Assembly (NCBI RefSeq): GCF_019733465.1
Contig: NZ_JACVQL010000022.1
Coordinates: 1-34,302, forward strand
Length of the DNA stretch: 34,302 nt
Direction: 5' to 3'
DNA from: Actinotalea ferrariae
GTDB taxonomy: Bacteria; Actinomycetota; Actinomycetes; Actinomycetales; Cellulomonadaceae
The translations under genes and the position numbers were made by a program. The notes under the pieces were generated by a model. That model searched no databases. It was not told where the DNA came from and was given only the letters and a program-made list of their open reading frames with translations. Positions 16,401 through 23,520 of this stretch are shown one piece after another (position 1 is the stretch's first letter; each line of letters begins with the position of its first letter).

Positions 16401-17915
16401 ATGCACCTCGTTCCCGACGAGCCCGTCGGCACCCTGACCACCGCCTGGCGCCAGTGCGTCGGCACCGGCCGGCTCAACCTCGCGCTGCGGCACGACTACG
16501 TCGAGTCGCTCGCCCTGGCGCAGCGCGAGATCGGGTTCCGGTACGTGCGCGGTCACGGCCTGCTGAGCGACGACATGGGCATCCACCGCCCGTACACGCT
16601 CGACGGCGCCCGGCACGTGCGGCACTCGTTCGCGTACGCCGACCAGGTCGTCGACACCTACCTGCGGCACGGGATCCGGCCCTTCGTCGAGCTCGGCTTC
16701 ATGCCGGACGGCCTCGCGTCCGGGGAGCAGACCGTCTTCTGGTGGAAGGGCAACGTCACCCCGCCGACGTCGTACGACGAGTGGGCGGACCTGGTGCGCG
16801 CGACCCTGCGCCACCTGGTGGACCGGTACGGCCTCGAGGAGGTGCGGCGCTGGCCGGTCGAGGTCTGGAACGAGCCCAACCTCGACGTCTTCTGGCAGGG
16901 TGCCGACCAGGCCGAGTACCTGCGCCTCTACGAGGTCACGGCGCACGCCGTCAAGGACGTCGACGCGTCGCTCCAGGTCGGCGGCCCGGCGATCTCGCCC
17001 GGGTCCGACGAGTGGTGGGCGCCGTTCGCGGACTTCGTGACCGCGCGGGACGTGCCGTGCGACTTCGTCAGCCGCCACGCGTACACGTCGGGACCCGCGC
17101 AGCACGTGCCGTTCGGGACCTACCAGGACCTGCGCCCGCCGCAGCACCTGCTCGAGCAGTTCGCGGCGCCGCGCGAGCACCTCGCCGGCACCGCGCTCGC
17201 GGGCCTGCCGGTGCACATCACGGAGTTCAACACGTCGTACCGGCCGGACAACCCGGTGCACGACACGGCGTACAACGCCGCCTACCTGGCCCCCGTGCTC
17301 GCGGCGGGCGGCGACCTCGTCGACTCCTTCTCCTACTGGACGTTCTGCGACGTCTTCGAGGAGCAGGACGTGCCGACGTCGTTCTTCCACGGCGGCTTCG
17401 GCCTGCTGACGCACCGCGGGCTGCGCAAGCCGACCTTCCACCTCTACGCGTTCATGGCGCGCCTGGGCGACGCGGTGCTCGCGCGTGGGGAGGACCACCT
17501 CGTCACGCGGCACGACGACGGCCGGGTGCAGGTCCTCGCGTGGCAGCCGGTCGACGGCGCCGCGCCCGGTGCCCCGACGCACACGGTCGCGCTCGACGTG
17601 CCGGTCGGTGCGGGCGACGGCGACGCGTTCGTCGTGCGCCACCGCGTGCACGAGGAGGCGGGCAACGCCTGGACGGCCTGGAACCGGATGGGCCGCCCCG
17701 CGAGCCCGGGCCTGCGCCGGCTCGACCTGCTCGAGGAGGCGTCGCGACCCGCCGTCGAGCACGGCGCGGTGCCCGTGCGCGGGGGCCGCGTGCGGCTCGA
17801 CCTCACGCTCGAGCGGCACGAGGTGACGCTCGTCGAGCTCGAGGTGGTCCGCGACGAGACGCCGCCCTGGCTCGACGACGCACGCATCCCCGGCTACGGA
17901 GGCGAGGCTCGATGA
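16401..17915 (+). CDS. GH39 beta-xylosidase
   Basis: Retaining glycosidase that releases xylose from xylo-oligosaccharides, 504 aa. The acid/base Glu158 lies in EVWNEPNLDVFW and the nucleophile Glu275 in HITEFNTSY; these match the Thermoanaerobacterium XynB residues (160 and 277) almost exactly in number. A (beta/alpha)8 barrel is followed by a beta-rich accessory domain from about residue 350. No signal peptide, so it is cytoplasmic. The ATG at 16401 has AGAGAGGA upstream. The stop overlaps the GH42 start as ATGA. With GH3 it would trim xylan fragments from both linkage contexts after GH67 removes glucuronic acid. Confidence 0.95.
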   Translation: MHLVPDEPVGTLTTAWRQCVGTGRLNLALRHDYVESLALAQREIGFRYVRGHGLLSDDMGIHRPYTLDGARHVRHSFAYADQVVDTYLRHGIRPFVELGFMPDGLASGEQTVFWWKGNVTPPTSYDEWADLVRATLRHLVDRYGLEEVRRWPVEVWNEPNLDVFWQGADQAEYLRLYEVTAHAVKDVDASLQVGGPAISPGSDEWWAPFADFVTARDVPCDFVSRHAYTSGPAQHVPFGTYQDLRPPQHLLEQFAAPREHLAGTALAGLPVHITEFNTSYRPDNPVHDTAYNAAYLAPVLAAGGDLVDSFSYWTFCDVFEEQDVPTSFFHGGFGLLTHRGLRKPTFHLYAFMARLGDAVLARGEDHLVTRHDDGRVQVLAWQPVDGAAPGAPTHTVALDVPVGAGDGDAFVVRHRVHEEAGNAWTAWNRMGRPASPGLRRLDLLEEASRPAVEHGAVPVRGGRVRLDLTLERHEVTLVELEVVRDETPPWLDDARIPGYGGEAR

Positions 17916-17956
17916 CGACCGACCCGATGACGACCGACCCGATGACGACCGACCCG
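17912..17956 (+). repeat. 15-bp tandem triplication containing the GH42 start codon
   Basis: ATGACGACCGACCCG is repeated exactly three times (17912, 17927, 17942), encoding MTTDP three times. Each copy offers an in-frame ATG, and only the first overlaps the GH39 stop. Confidence 0.95.
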
Positions 17957-19981
17957 ACGACGCTGCCGACCACCGCCCGCATCCCGTACGGCGGCGACTA
18001 CAACCCCGAGCAGTGGCCCGACCCGGTGTGGGACGAGGACCACCGCGCCTTCGACCTCGCGCGCATCGACACCCTCACCGTCGGCGTCTTCGTGTGGTCG
18101 CTGACCCAGCCGGCCGAGGAGGTCTACGACCTCACCGTCCTCGAGCGCATCCTCGACCGCGCGCAGGCCGAGGGGCGCCAGGTGTGCCTCGCGACCGGCA
18201 CGGGCGCCGTTCCCCCGTGGCTGGCGCACCGCTACCCCGAGGTGTGCCGCACCGACTTCGAGGGCCGGCGCCACGTCTACGGGCAGCGTCACAACGCGTG
18301 CCCCAGCTCGCCGGCGTACCGGCGGCTCGCCGCCGCGCTCGCGGGCCGGGTCGCGGAGCGCTTCGCGGACCACCCCGCCGTCATCGCCTGGCACGTCAAC
18401 AACGAGTACGGGGGCGCGTGCTACTGCGACCTGTGCGCCGCCGAGTTCCGGATCTGGCTGCGCGAGCGGTACGGGACGCTCGACCGGCTGAACGACGCCT
18501 GGAACGCCGTCTTCTGGTCGCACCGGTTCACGGACTGGGCCGAGGTCGTGCCGCCGAACGCGCTGTCGGAGCACTGGCGCGGGCCGGACCACACGGCGTT
18601 CCAGGGCATCACGCTCGACTACCTGCGCTTCACCTCGGACAACCTGCTCCGCACCTTCCGCGAGGAGAAGGACGCGATCCGGCAGCACTCCGACCTGCCC
18701 GTGACGACGAACTTCATGGGCATGTACCGGCCGATCGACTACCACCGGTGGGCCGAGCACCTGGACCTCGCGTCCTGGGACAACTACCCGCCCGACGACC
18801 GGTCGGCGTCGCGCATGGCGCTGACCCACGACCTCATGCGCGGGCTCAAGGACGGTCAGCCGTTCTGGCTCATGGAGCAGACGCCGACCGTCACGGCGAG
18901 CCGCGACGTCAACCCGGTCAAGCGGCCGGGCGTCATGCGGCTGTGGTCCTGGCAGGCCGTCGCCCACGGCGCCGACGCCGTCCTGTTCTTCCAGATGCGC
19001 CAGTCGCGCGGTGCGTGCGAGAAGTACCACGGCGCGGTGCTGGACCACGCGGGCCGGACGGACACGCGGTCGTTCCGGGAGGTCGCGGCGCTGGGTGCGG
19101 AGCTCGAGGCGCTCGGCGACCGGACGCTCGGGGCCCGGACCCCGGCCCGCGTGGCCGTGCTCTTCGACTGGGACTCGTGGTGGGCGCTCGAGATCTCGGA
19201 CGGCCCGAACCGGAACCTCCGGTACCAGCGCACGGTGATCGACCACCACCGCGCGCTGTGGGAGGCGGGTGCGCAGGTCGACGTCGTGCCGGTGACCGCG
19301 GACCTGACGCGGTACGACGTGGTCGTCGCGCCGCTCCTGCACATGGTCAAGGGCGACCTGGCCGAGCGGCTCGAGGCGGTCGCCGAGCGGGGCGGCACGG
19401 TCGTGACCACCGTGCTGTCCGGTCGTGTGGACGAGGACGACAACGCCTTCCTGGCCGACGTGCCGGGGCCGCTCGCGCGCCTGCTCGGGATCCGGGTCGA
19501 CGAGACCGACGCGCAGGCGCCCGAGGTGCGGAACCCGGTCCGGCTCGTCGTCGGCGACGACGAGCTCGTGACCGGCTCGCACACGGTGTTCGACCTCGTG
19601 CTGCCCCAGGGCGCCGAGGTCGTCGGGACGTACGGCGCCGACTTCTACGCGGGCACGGCCGCGGTGACGCGGAACCGGTTCGGCCGAGGTGAGGCGTGGT
19701 ACCTCGGCACGTGCCTCGAGCAGGACGGGCTCGACCTGGTGCTCCGGCACGTGCTCGCGCGGCACGGGCTGGTCGGGCCGTACGCCGACGCGCCCGGCGT
19801 CGAGCACGCGGTGCGCGAGGTCGACGGCCGGCGCTACGAGTTCCTGCTGCACCACGGCGACGTGCGCGTCGAGGTAGACGCGCACGCCGACGGCACGGAC
19901 CTGCTCAGCGGTCGGCGCGTCGTGCGCGGCGAGGTGATCGCGCTCGAGCCCACGGACGTCGTCGTGCTCGAGGTGGGCTGA
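17912..19981 (+). CDS. GH42 beta-galactosidase
   Basis: Cytoplasmic glycosidase, 689 aa, acting on beta-galactosides or possibly alpha-L-arabinopyranosides. The barrel domain starts at about residue 22 (RIPYGGDYNPEQWP). The acid/base Glu165 lies in WHVNNEYGG and the nucleophile Glu322 in FWLMEQTP. The zinc-site cysteines typical of many GH42 enzymes are present (PEVC and GACYCDLC). The trimerisation domain (from about 400) and a small C-terminal beta domain follow. In Bacillus, YesZ of this family works with YesL in rhamnogalacturonan breakdown, and a YesL-like gene follows here. Translation is coupled to GH39 by ATGA overlap. The N-terminal MTTDP triplet is not part of the fold; the start could be any of three ATGs. 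Confidence 0.95.
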   Translation: MTTDPMTTDPMTTDPTTLPTTARIPYGGDYNPEQWPDPVWDEDHRAFDLARIDTLTVGVFVWSLTQPAEEVYDLTVLERILDRAQAEGRQVCLATGTGAVPPWLAHRYPEVCRTDFEGRRHVYGQRHNACPSSPAYRRLAAALAGRVAERFADHPAVIAWHVNNEYGGACYCDLCAAEFRIWLRERYGTLDRLNDAWNAVFWSHRFTDWAEVVPPNALSEHWRGPDHTAFQGITLDYLRFTSDNLLRTFREEKDAIRQHSDLPVTTNFMGMYRPIDYHRWAEHLDLASWDNYPPDDRSASRMALTHDLMRGLKDGQPFWLMEQTPTVTASRDVNPVKRPGVMRLWSWQAVAHGADAVLFFQMRQSRGACEKYHGAVLDHAGRTDTRSFREVAALGAELEALGDRTLGARTPARVAVLFDWDSWWALEISDGPNRNLRYQRTVIDHHRALWEAGAQVDVVPVTADLTRYDVVVAPLLHMVKGDLAERLEAVAERGGTVVTTVLSGRVDEDDNAFLADVPGPLARLLGIRVDETDAQAPEVRNPVRLVVGDDELVTGSHTVFDLVLPQGAEVVGTYGADFYAGTAAVTRNRFGRGEAWYLGTCLEQDGLDLVLRHVLARHGLVGPYADAPGVEHAVREVDGRRYEFLLHHGDVRVEVDAHADGTDLLSGRRVVRGEVIALEPTDVVVLEVG

Positions 19982-20019
19982 GCCGTGGCGGGGCTCGAGG
20001 TGGCTGGGGCCGACGTGGC

Positions 20020-20025
20020 TAGGGT
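20020..20025 (+). promoter_or_regulatory. Putative -10 of a leaderless DUF624 transcript
   Basis: TAGGGT ends 7 nt before the GTG at 20033, the usual layout of leaderless actinobacterial genes. It suggests the YesL-like gene has its own transcript in addition to the operon. Confidence 0.45.
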
Positions 20026-20032
20026 CGAGCGC

Positions 20033-20713
20033 GTGAGTCGCACCGCGGGGGACGTCCGGCAGGGGCCGCTCGGGCGCGCCGCGACGGTCGTGTACTGGTT
20101 CGTCGTCGTCGAGGCCCTGCTGGTGCTCACCGCAGGCCCCGGCCTCGTCGCGTCGCTCTTCCTCGAGCCCGGCCTCGGCAGCCTGCCGCTGTACGTGCTG
20201 TGCGCCGCGCCGCTCGGGCCGGCGGTCGCGGCGGCGTTCTTCGCCTGGCGCGTGTTCCTGCGGGAGCGGGACCCGTCGCCCGCGCCGCACTTCTGGCGCG
20301 GGTACCGCCTCAACGCGCTCGACGCGCTGCGGGTGTGGGTGCCCTCCGTGGTGCTGCTGGCCGTCCTCGCGACGAACGCCGTGTCCGACGTGGCCGGCGG
20401 CCTCCCGCCCACCGTCTTCCTCGGGCTCGCCGCGGTGCTGATGCTCTGGACGGTCCGGATGCTCGGGGTGACGTCGGCGTTCGCCTTCCGCTGGCGCGAC
20501 GCCGCGCGGATCTCGGCCTTCACGCTGACCGCCCGGCCGCTGCGGACGCTCGGGCTGCTGTCGCTGCTGGTCCTGACCGGGGGCGTCGTCGCCGTGGCGT
20601 CCGACGCGGTCGCCGTCCTGCTCGCGTCGGTGCTGACCTTCCTCGTCGTGCGCAACGAGGCGCCCGTGCTCGACCTCGTCCGCGAGCGCTTCGTGGAGGA
20701 CGAGGCGGGCTGA
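20033..20713 (+). CDS. DUF624 family membrane protein (YesL-like)
   Basis: Integral membrane protein, 226 aa, with about five hydrophobic segments and the conserved DUF624 features (LGRAATVVYWFVVVEAL, then APLGPAVAAAFFAWR). The family has no established biochemical role, but its genes recur in LplB/YtcP sugar-transport operons, and yesL is in the Bacillus rhamnogalacturonan cluster. It follows the GH42 stop by 51 bp from this start. The GTG at 20033 was chosen because a TAGGGT hexamer is correctly spaced for leaderless transcription; a GTG at 19985 would add 16 residues. Its stop lies 9 bp from the end of the converging WYL regulator gene. Confidence 0.85.
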   Translation: MSRTAGDVRQGPLGRAATVVYWFVVVEALLVLTAGPGLVASLFLEPGLGSLPLYVLCAAPLGPAVAAAFFAWRVFLRERDPSPAPHFWRGYRLNALDALRVWVPSVVLLAVLATNAVSDVAGGLPPTVFLGLAAVLMLWTVRMLGVTSAFAFRWRDAARISAFTLTARPLRTLGLLSLLVLTGGVVAVASDAVAVLLASVLTFLVVRNEAPVLDLVRERFVEDEAG

Positions 20714-20722
20714 GCGGACGCG

Positions 20723-21673
20723 TCAGCGCACGGCGGCGGCGTAGCGCTCGCCGAGGACGCGCAGCGCCTCGACCAGCTCGGGCGGGCCGTCGACGCGGAA
20801 CGGCAGACCGAGCATCCCGATGTAGGCAGCGATCGTCTCGACGCTGTCGGCGCCGGTCACGAGCACGCACGACGCGTCGTCGACCGGCTCGACGACGCCC
20901 ACGGCCGGGTTGATCCGCGCGAGCACCTCCGCCGCGGGAGCGGGCACCAGGATCCGCGCGTGCACCGCCCAGCCGCTCGACGCGACCTCGCGGACCACGA
21001 GGTCGGCGTACTCGGGCTCGGCCAGGGGCGTGGGCGTGAACCGGCGCCCCGTCCGCATGCGCAGCCGCATCCAGTCGACGCGCAGGGCGAGCCACCTGCC
21101 GGTCGCCGGGTCGCGGGCCACGAGGTACCAGCGGCGCTGCCACGAGACGAGCCGGTAGGGCTCGACCAGCATGGGCTCCTCCCGGTGGTCGAGGCGCAGC
21201 AGCTCGTGCCGGTGCACGGCCTCGGCGACCTCGGCGAGGAGGGCCGGTTCGACCTCCGGGTCGGGTGCGTTGGTTCCGGTGTTCTCCGGTGCGCGTCCGG
21301 TGCTCGCGGTCAGCGCCTCGACGCGGCCGCGCAGGCGGGCCGGCAGGACCTTCTGCAGCTTCGTGCTCGCGCGCTGGCTCGCGTCCTCGATGCCGGCCAC
21401 GCCGGTCGCGGCGCGCAGGCCGACGGCGACCGCGACCGCCTCGTCGTCGTCGAGCAGGAGAGGCGGCAAGCGCCCGCCGGCGCCGAGCCGGTAGGCGCCC
21501 GTCCGCCCGCGCGTCGCGTCGACGGGGTAGCCGAGCGAGCGCAGGCGGTCGATGTCGGTCCGGATCGTCCGGCCCGTGACCCCCAGCCGTTCCGCGAGCT
21601 CGGGGCCTGTCCACGTCGGTCGCGACTGCAGCAGGCCGAGCAGGGCGAGGAGGCGGGCCGAGGTCTCGAGCAT
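20723..21673 (-). CDS. WYL-domain transcriptional regulator (YafY/DeoR-type HTH)
   Basis: DNA-binding regulator, 316 aa. The N-terminal HTH_11 domain spans about 1-55 (ARLLALLGLLQ then LAERLGVTGRTIRTDIDRL). The WYL domain contains EPYRLVSWQRRWYLVARD and is followed by a WCX-type C-terminal extension. WYL domains are proposed to bind small ligands or nucleic acids. It is divergent from the epoxide hydrolase gene, and an inverted repeat between the two is a likely operator, so it probably controls that neighbour and itself. The ATG at 21673 begins MLETSARLLAL, the usual family start; an upstream ATG at 21691 would overlap the operator. No Shine-Dalgarno is evident. Confidence 0.93.
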   Translation of the reverse strand: MLETSARLLALLGLLQSRPTWTGPELAERLGVTGRTIRTDIDRLRSLGYPVDATRGRTGAYRLGAGGRLPPLLLDDDEAVAVAVGLRAATGVAGIEDASQRASTKLQKVLPARLRGRVEALTASTGRAPENTGTNAPDPEVEPALLAEVAEAVHRHELLRLDHREEPMLVEPYRLVSWQRRWYLVARDPATGRWLALRVDWMRLRMRTGRRFTPTPLAEPEYADLVVREVASSGWAVHARILVPAPAAEVLARINPAVGVVEPVDDASCVLVTGADSVETIAAYIGMLGLPFRVDGPPELVEALRVLGERYAAAVR

Positions 21674-21690
21674 GGAAAGAGCATCGCACA

Positions 21691-21711
21691 ACAGGAACCA
21701 AGTCTTCCTGT
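21691..21711. promoter_or_regulatory. Inverted repeat between WYL regulator and epoxide hydrolase
   Basis: ACAGGAA (21691-21697) and TTCCTGT (21705-21711) are perfect 7-bp arms around a 7-nt spacer. They lie immediately upstream of a TACCGT -10-like hexamer (21720-21725) for the hydrolase. The spacing and place fit the operator of the WYL regulator. Confidence 0.6.
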
Positions 21712-21732
21712 ATCGCTCCTACCGTGGTGGTC

Positions 21733-22944
21733 ATGGAGATCACCACGACCGGGAGGACGAGCACGATGGACAGCACGAGCACCAGCCGCACCGGCACCAC
21801 AGACAGCATGGGCACCACGGGCGAGGAGGTCGTCCCGTTCACGATCGCGGTCGCGCAGGCAGACCTCGACGACCTGCGCTCGCGGCTCGACCGCACGCGG
21901 CTGCCCGCGCCGGTCCCGGGCGAGGACGACTGGCTGTACGGCACGCCGAACTCGTGGCTGCGCGACGCCGTCGAGGCGTGGAAGGCCTTCGACTGGCGCG
22001 ACGTCGAACGGCGGCTCGACGCGTTCCCGAACTTCCGCACGGAGGTCGACGGGCAGCCCCTCCACCTCATCCACGTGCGCTCGCCGCACCCGCAGGCGAC
22101 GCCGCTCCTGCTGGTCCACTCGTACCCGGGGAGCGTCCTCGACGTCGTCGACATGATCGGGCCGCTCGGGGACCCGGTCGCGCACGGCGGACGCGCCGAG
22201 GACGCGTTCCACGTGGTCGTCCCGTCGGCGCCGGGCTTCGGCTGGAGCACCCCGGTGGTCGATCGCGGGTGGACGACGGAGCGCCTCGCCCGGACGTTCG
22301 ACGTGCTCATGCGCCGGCTGGGCTACGACACCTACGGGGTGCACGGCAGCGACCTCGGCGCGCTCGTCGGTCGTGAGCTCGGGCTCCTCGAGCCCGACGG
22401 GTTCCTGGGCTCGCACGTGCTCCAGGCGTTCTCGTTCCCCTCGGGTGACCCGGCCGAGCTCGCCGACCTCACGCCGGAGGAGTACGCGGGCCTCGCCCAC
22501 ATGCAGTGGTTCCAGTCCGTGGGCGGCTACAACGCGATGAACGCGTCGCGGCCGCAGACCGTCGCCGTGGGCCTCTCGGACTCGCCCGTCGGCCAGCTCG
22601 CGTGGAACGAGCTCTTCGTCAGCTTCGGCAACGGCACTAGCCTCGTCCCGCTCGAGTCGATCCTCGCCGAGGTGACGCTCGAGTGGCTCACGAACACGTC
22701 CGCGTCCGTGGGCCGGTACCACTTCGAGGACGCCCGGCTAGAGCGCGAGCCGGCGGTCAACCACGGTCGGATGGGCGTCGCGGTGTTCGCCGACGACTTC
22801 CAGACGATCCGCGCGCTCGCCGAGCGGGACAACGACCGGATCGAGCACTGGAGCCGGTTCGAGCGCGGCGGCCACTACGCGTCGCTCGAGGTGCCGGACG
22901 TCCTCGTCGACGACATCCGGGCGTTCTTCCGTCCCGTCCGCTGA
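21733..22944 (+). CDS. Epoxide hydrolase family alpha/beta hydrolase (EHN domain)
   Basis: Predicted epoxide hydrolase of the microsomal-EH-like branch, 403 aa. After a Thr/Ser/Gly-rich N-terminal tail of about 30 residues comes the EHN domain (VPFTIAVAQADLDDLRSRL). The oxyanion motif HSYPGS is at 129-134, the nucleophile Asp207 sits in HGSDLG (the family usually has GGDWG), and the base His381 is in ERGGHYASLE. It adds water to an epoxide through an ester intermediate on Asp207. TACCGT at 21720-21725 followed 7 nt later by the ATG suggests a leaderless transcript; a GTG at 21724 is the alternative start. It is divergent from the WYL regulator. Physiological substrate unknown; no obvious link to the polysaccharide genes. 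Confidence 0.9.
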   Translation: MEITTTGRTSTMDSTSTSRTGTTDSMGTTGEEVVPFTIAVAQADLDDLRSRLDRTRLPAPVPGEDDWLYGTPNSWLRDAVEAWKAFDWRDVERRLDAFPNFRTEVDGQPLHLIHVRSPHPQATPLLLVHSYPGSVLDVVDMIGPLGDPVAHGGRAEDAFHVVVPSAPGFGWSTPVVDRGWTTERLARTFDVLMRRLGYDTYGVHGSDLGALVGRELGLLEPDGFLGSHVLQAFSFPSGDPAELADLTPEEYAGLAHMQWFQSVGGYNAMNASRPQTVAVGLSDSPVGQLAWNELFVSFGNGTSLVPLESILAEVTLEWLTNTSASVGRYHFEDARLEREPAVNHGRMGVAVFADDFQTIRALAERDNDRIEHWSRFERGGHYASLEVPDVLVDDIRAFFRPVR

Positions 22945-22998
22945 CGACACCGAGGCGCGTCCGAGGGGGCGTGCGCCGAGGGGGCGTGCGTCGAGGGG

Positions 22999-23030
22999 CA
23001 GGCCGGACCCGTGCGAGCGGGTCCGGCCTG
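22999..23030 (+). terminator. Terminator after the epoxide hydrolase
   Basis: Perfect 12-bp stem CAGGCCGGACCC / GGGTCCGGCCTG with an 8-nt loop, 54 bp after the stop. Upstream of it (about 22954-22998) is a short degenerate repeat of GCGTGCGYCGAGGGG type. Confidence 0.8.
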
Positions 23031-23063
23031 TCGCGTGTCGGAGGGCGGGTCTAGCGTCGCGGC

Positions 23064-23504
23064 ATGACGACTCCTCTGAGCTTCCAGGTGACGGTGGACT
23101 GCAGCGAGCCGCACGTGCTCGCCGACTGGTGGGCCGAGACGCTCGGCTGGCAGGTCGAGCCCTCCGACCCGGACTTCATCCGGTCGATGATCAGCCAGGG
23201 CCACGCGACGGACGAGGACACGACGACGCACCGCGGCGTCCTCGTCTGGAAGGAGGGTGCGGCGATCCGCCACCCCGACCCGGACGCGGGGCCGGGCGGG
23301 CGCATCCTCTTCCAGCTCGTGCCCGAGGGGAAGACGGTCAAGAACCGCGTGCACCTCGACGTGAGGCCCGGCCGCGAGAACGCGAAGGACGTCGTCGCGC
23401 GCCTCGTGGAGCGCGGCGCGACCGTCGACCACGAGGGCAGGCAGGGGCCGTCGACGTGGACCACGCTGCTCGACCCGTGGGGGAACGAGTTCTGCGTCGG
23501 CTGA
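23064..23504 (+). CDS. VOC / glyoxalase-like domain protein
   Basis: Small soluble protein, 146 aa, with the vicinal-oxygen-chelate fold of the Glyoxalase_6 type: SFQVTVDCSEPHVLADWWAETLGW at the start (two overlapping segments of the first beta-alpha unit) and LLDPWGNEFCVG at the end, the second metal-site strand. Members include lyases, dioxygenases and resistance proteins, so the reaction cannot be assigned. A TAGCGT hexamer (23052-23057) 6 nt before the ATG indicates a leaderless transcript. It converges with the GH67 gene with only 16 bp between stops. Confidence 0.87.
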   Translation: MTTPLSFQVTVDCSEPHVLADWWAETLGWQVEPSDPDFIRSMISQGHATDEDTTTHRGVLVWKEGAAIRHPDPDAGPGGRILFQLVPEGKTVKNRVHLDVRPGRENAKDVVARLVERGATVDHEGRQGPSTWTTLLDPWGNEFCVG

Positions 23505-23520
23505 GGCGCCGCGCGGGCCG

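Noticed and set aside
13968-17819. Minus-strand open frame of 1283 codons opposite the permease, binding-protein and GH39 genes
   Set aside because: Antisense shadow covering three recognisable genes; no family features and a composition typical of reverse-frame translation.
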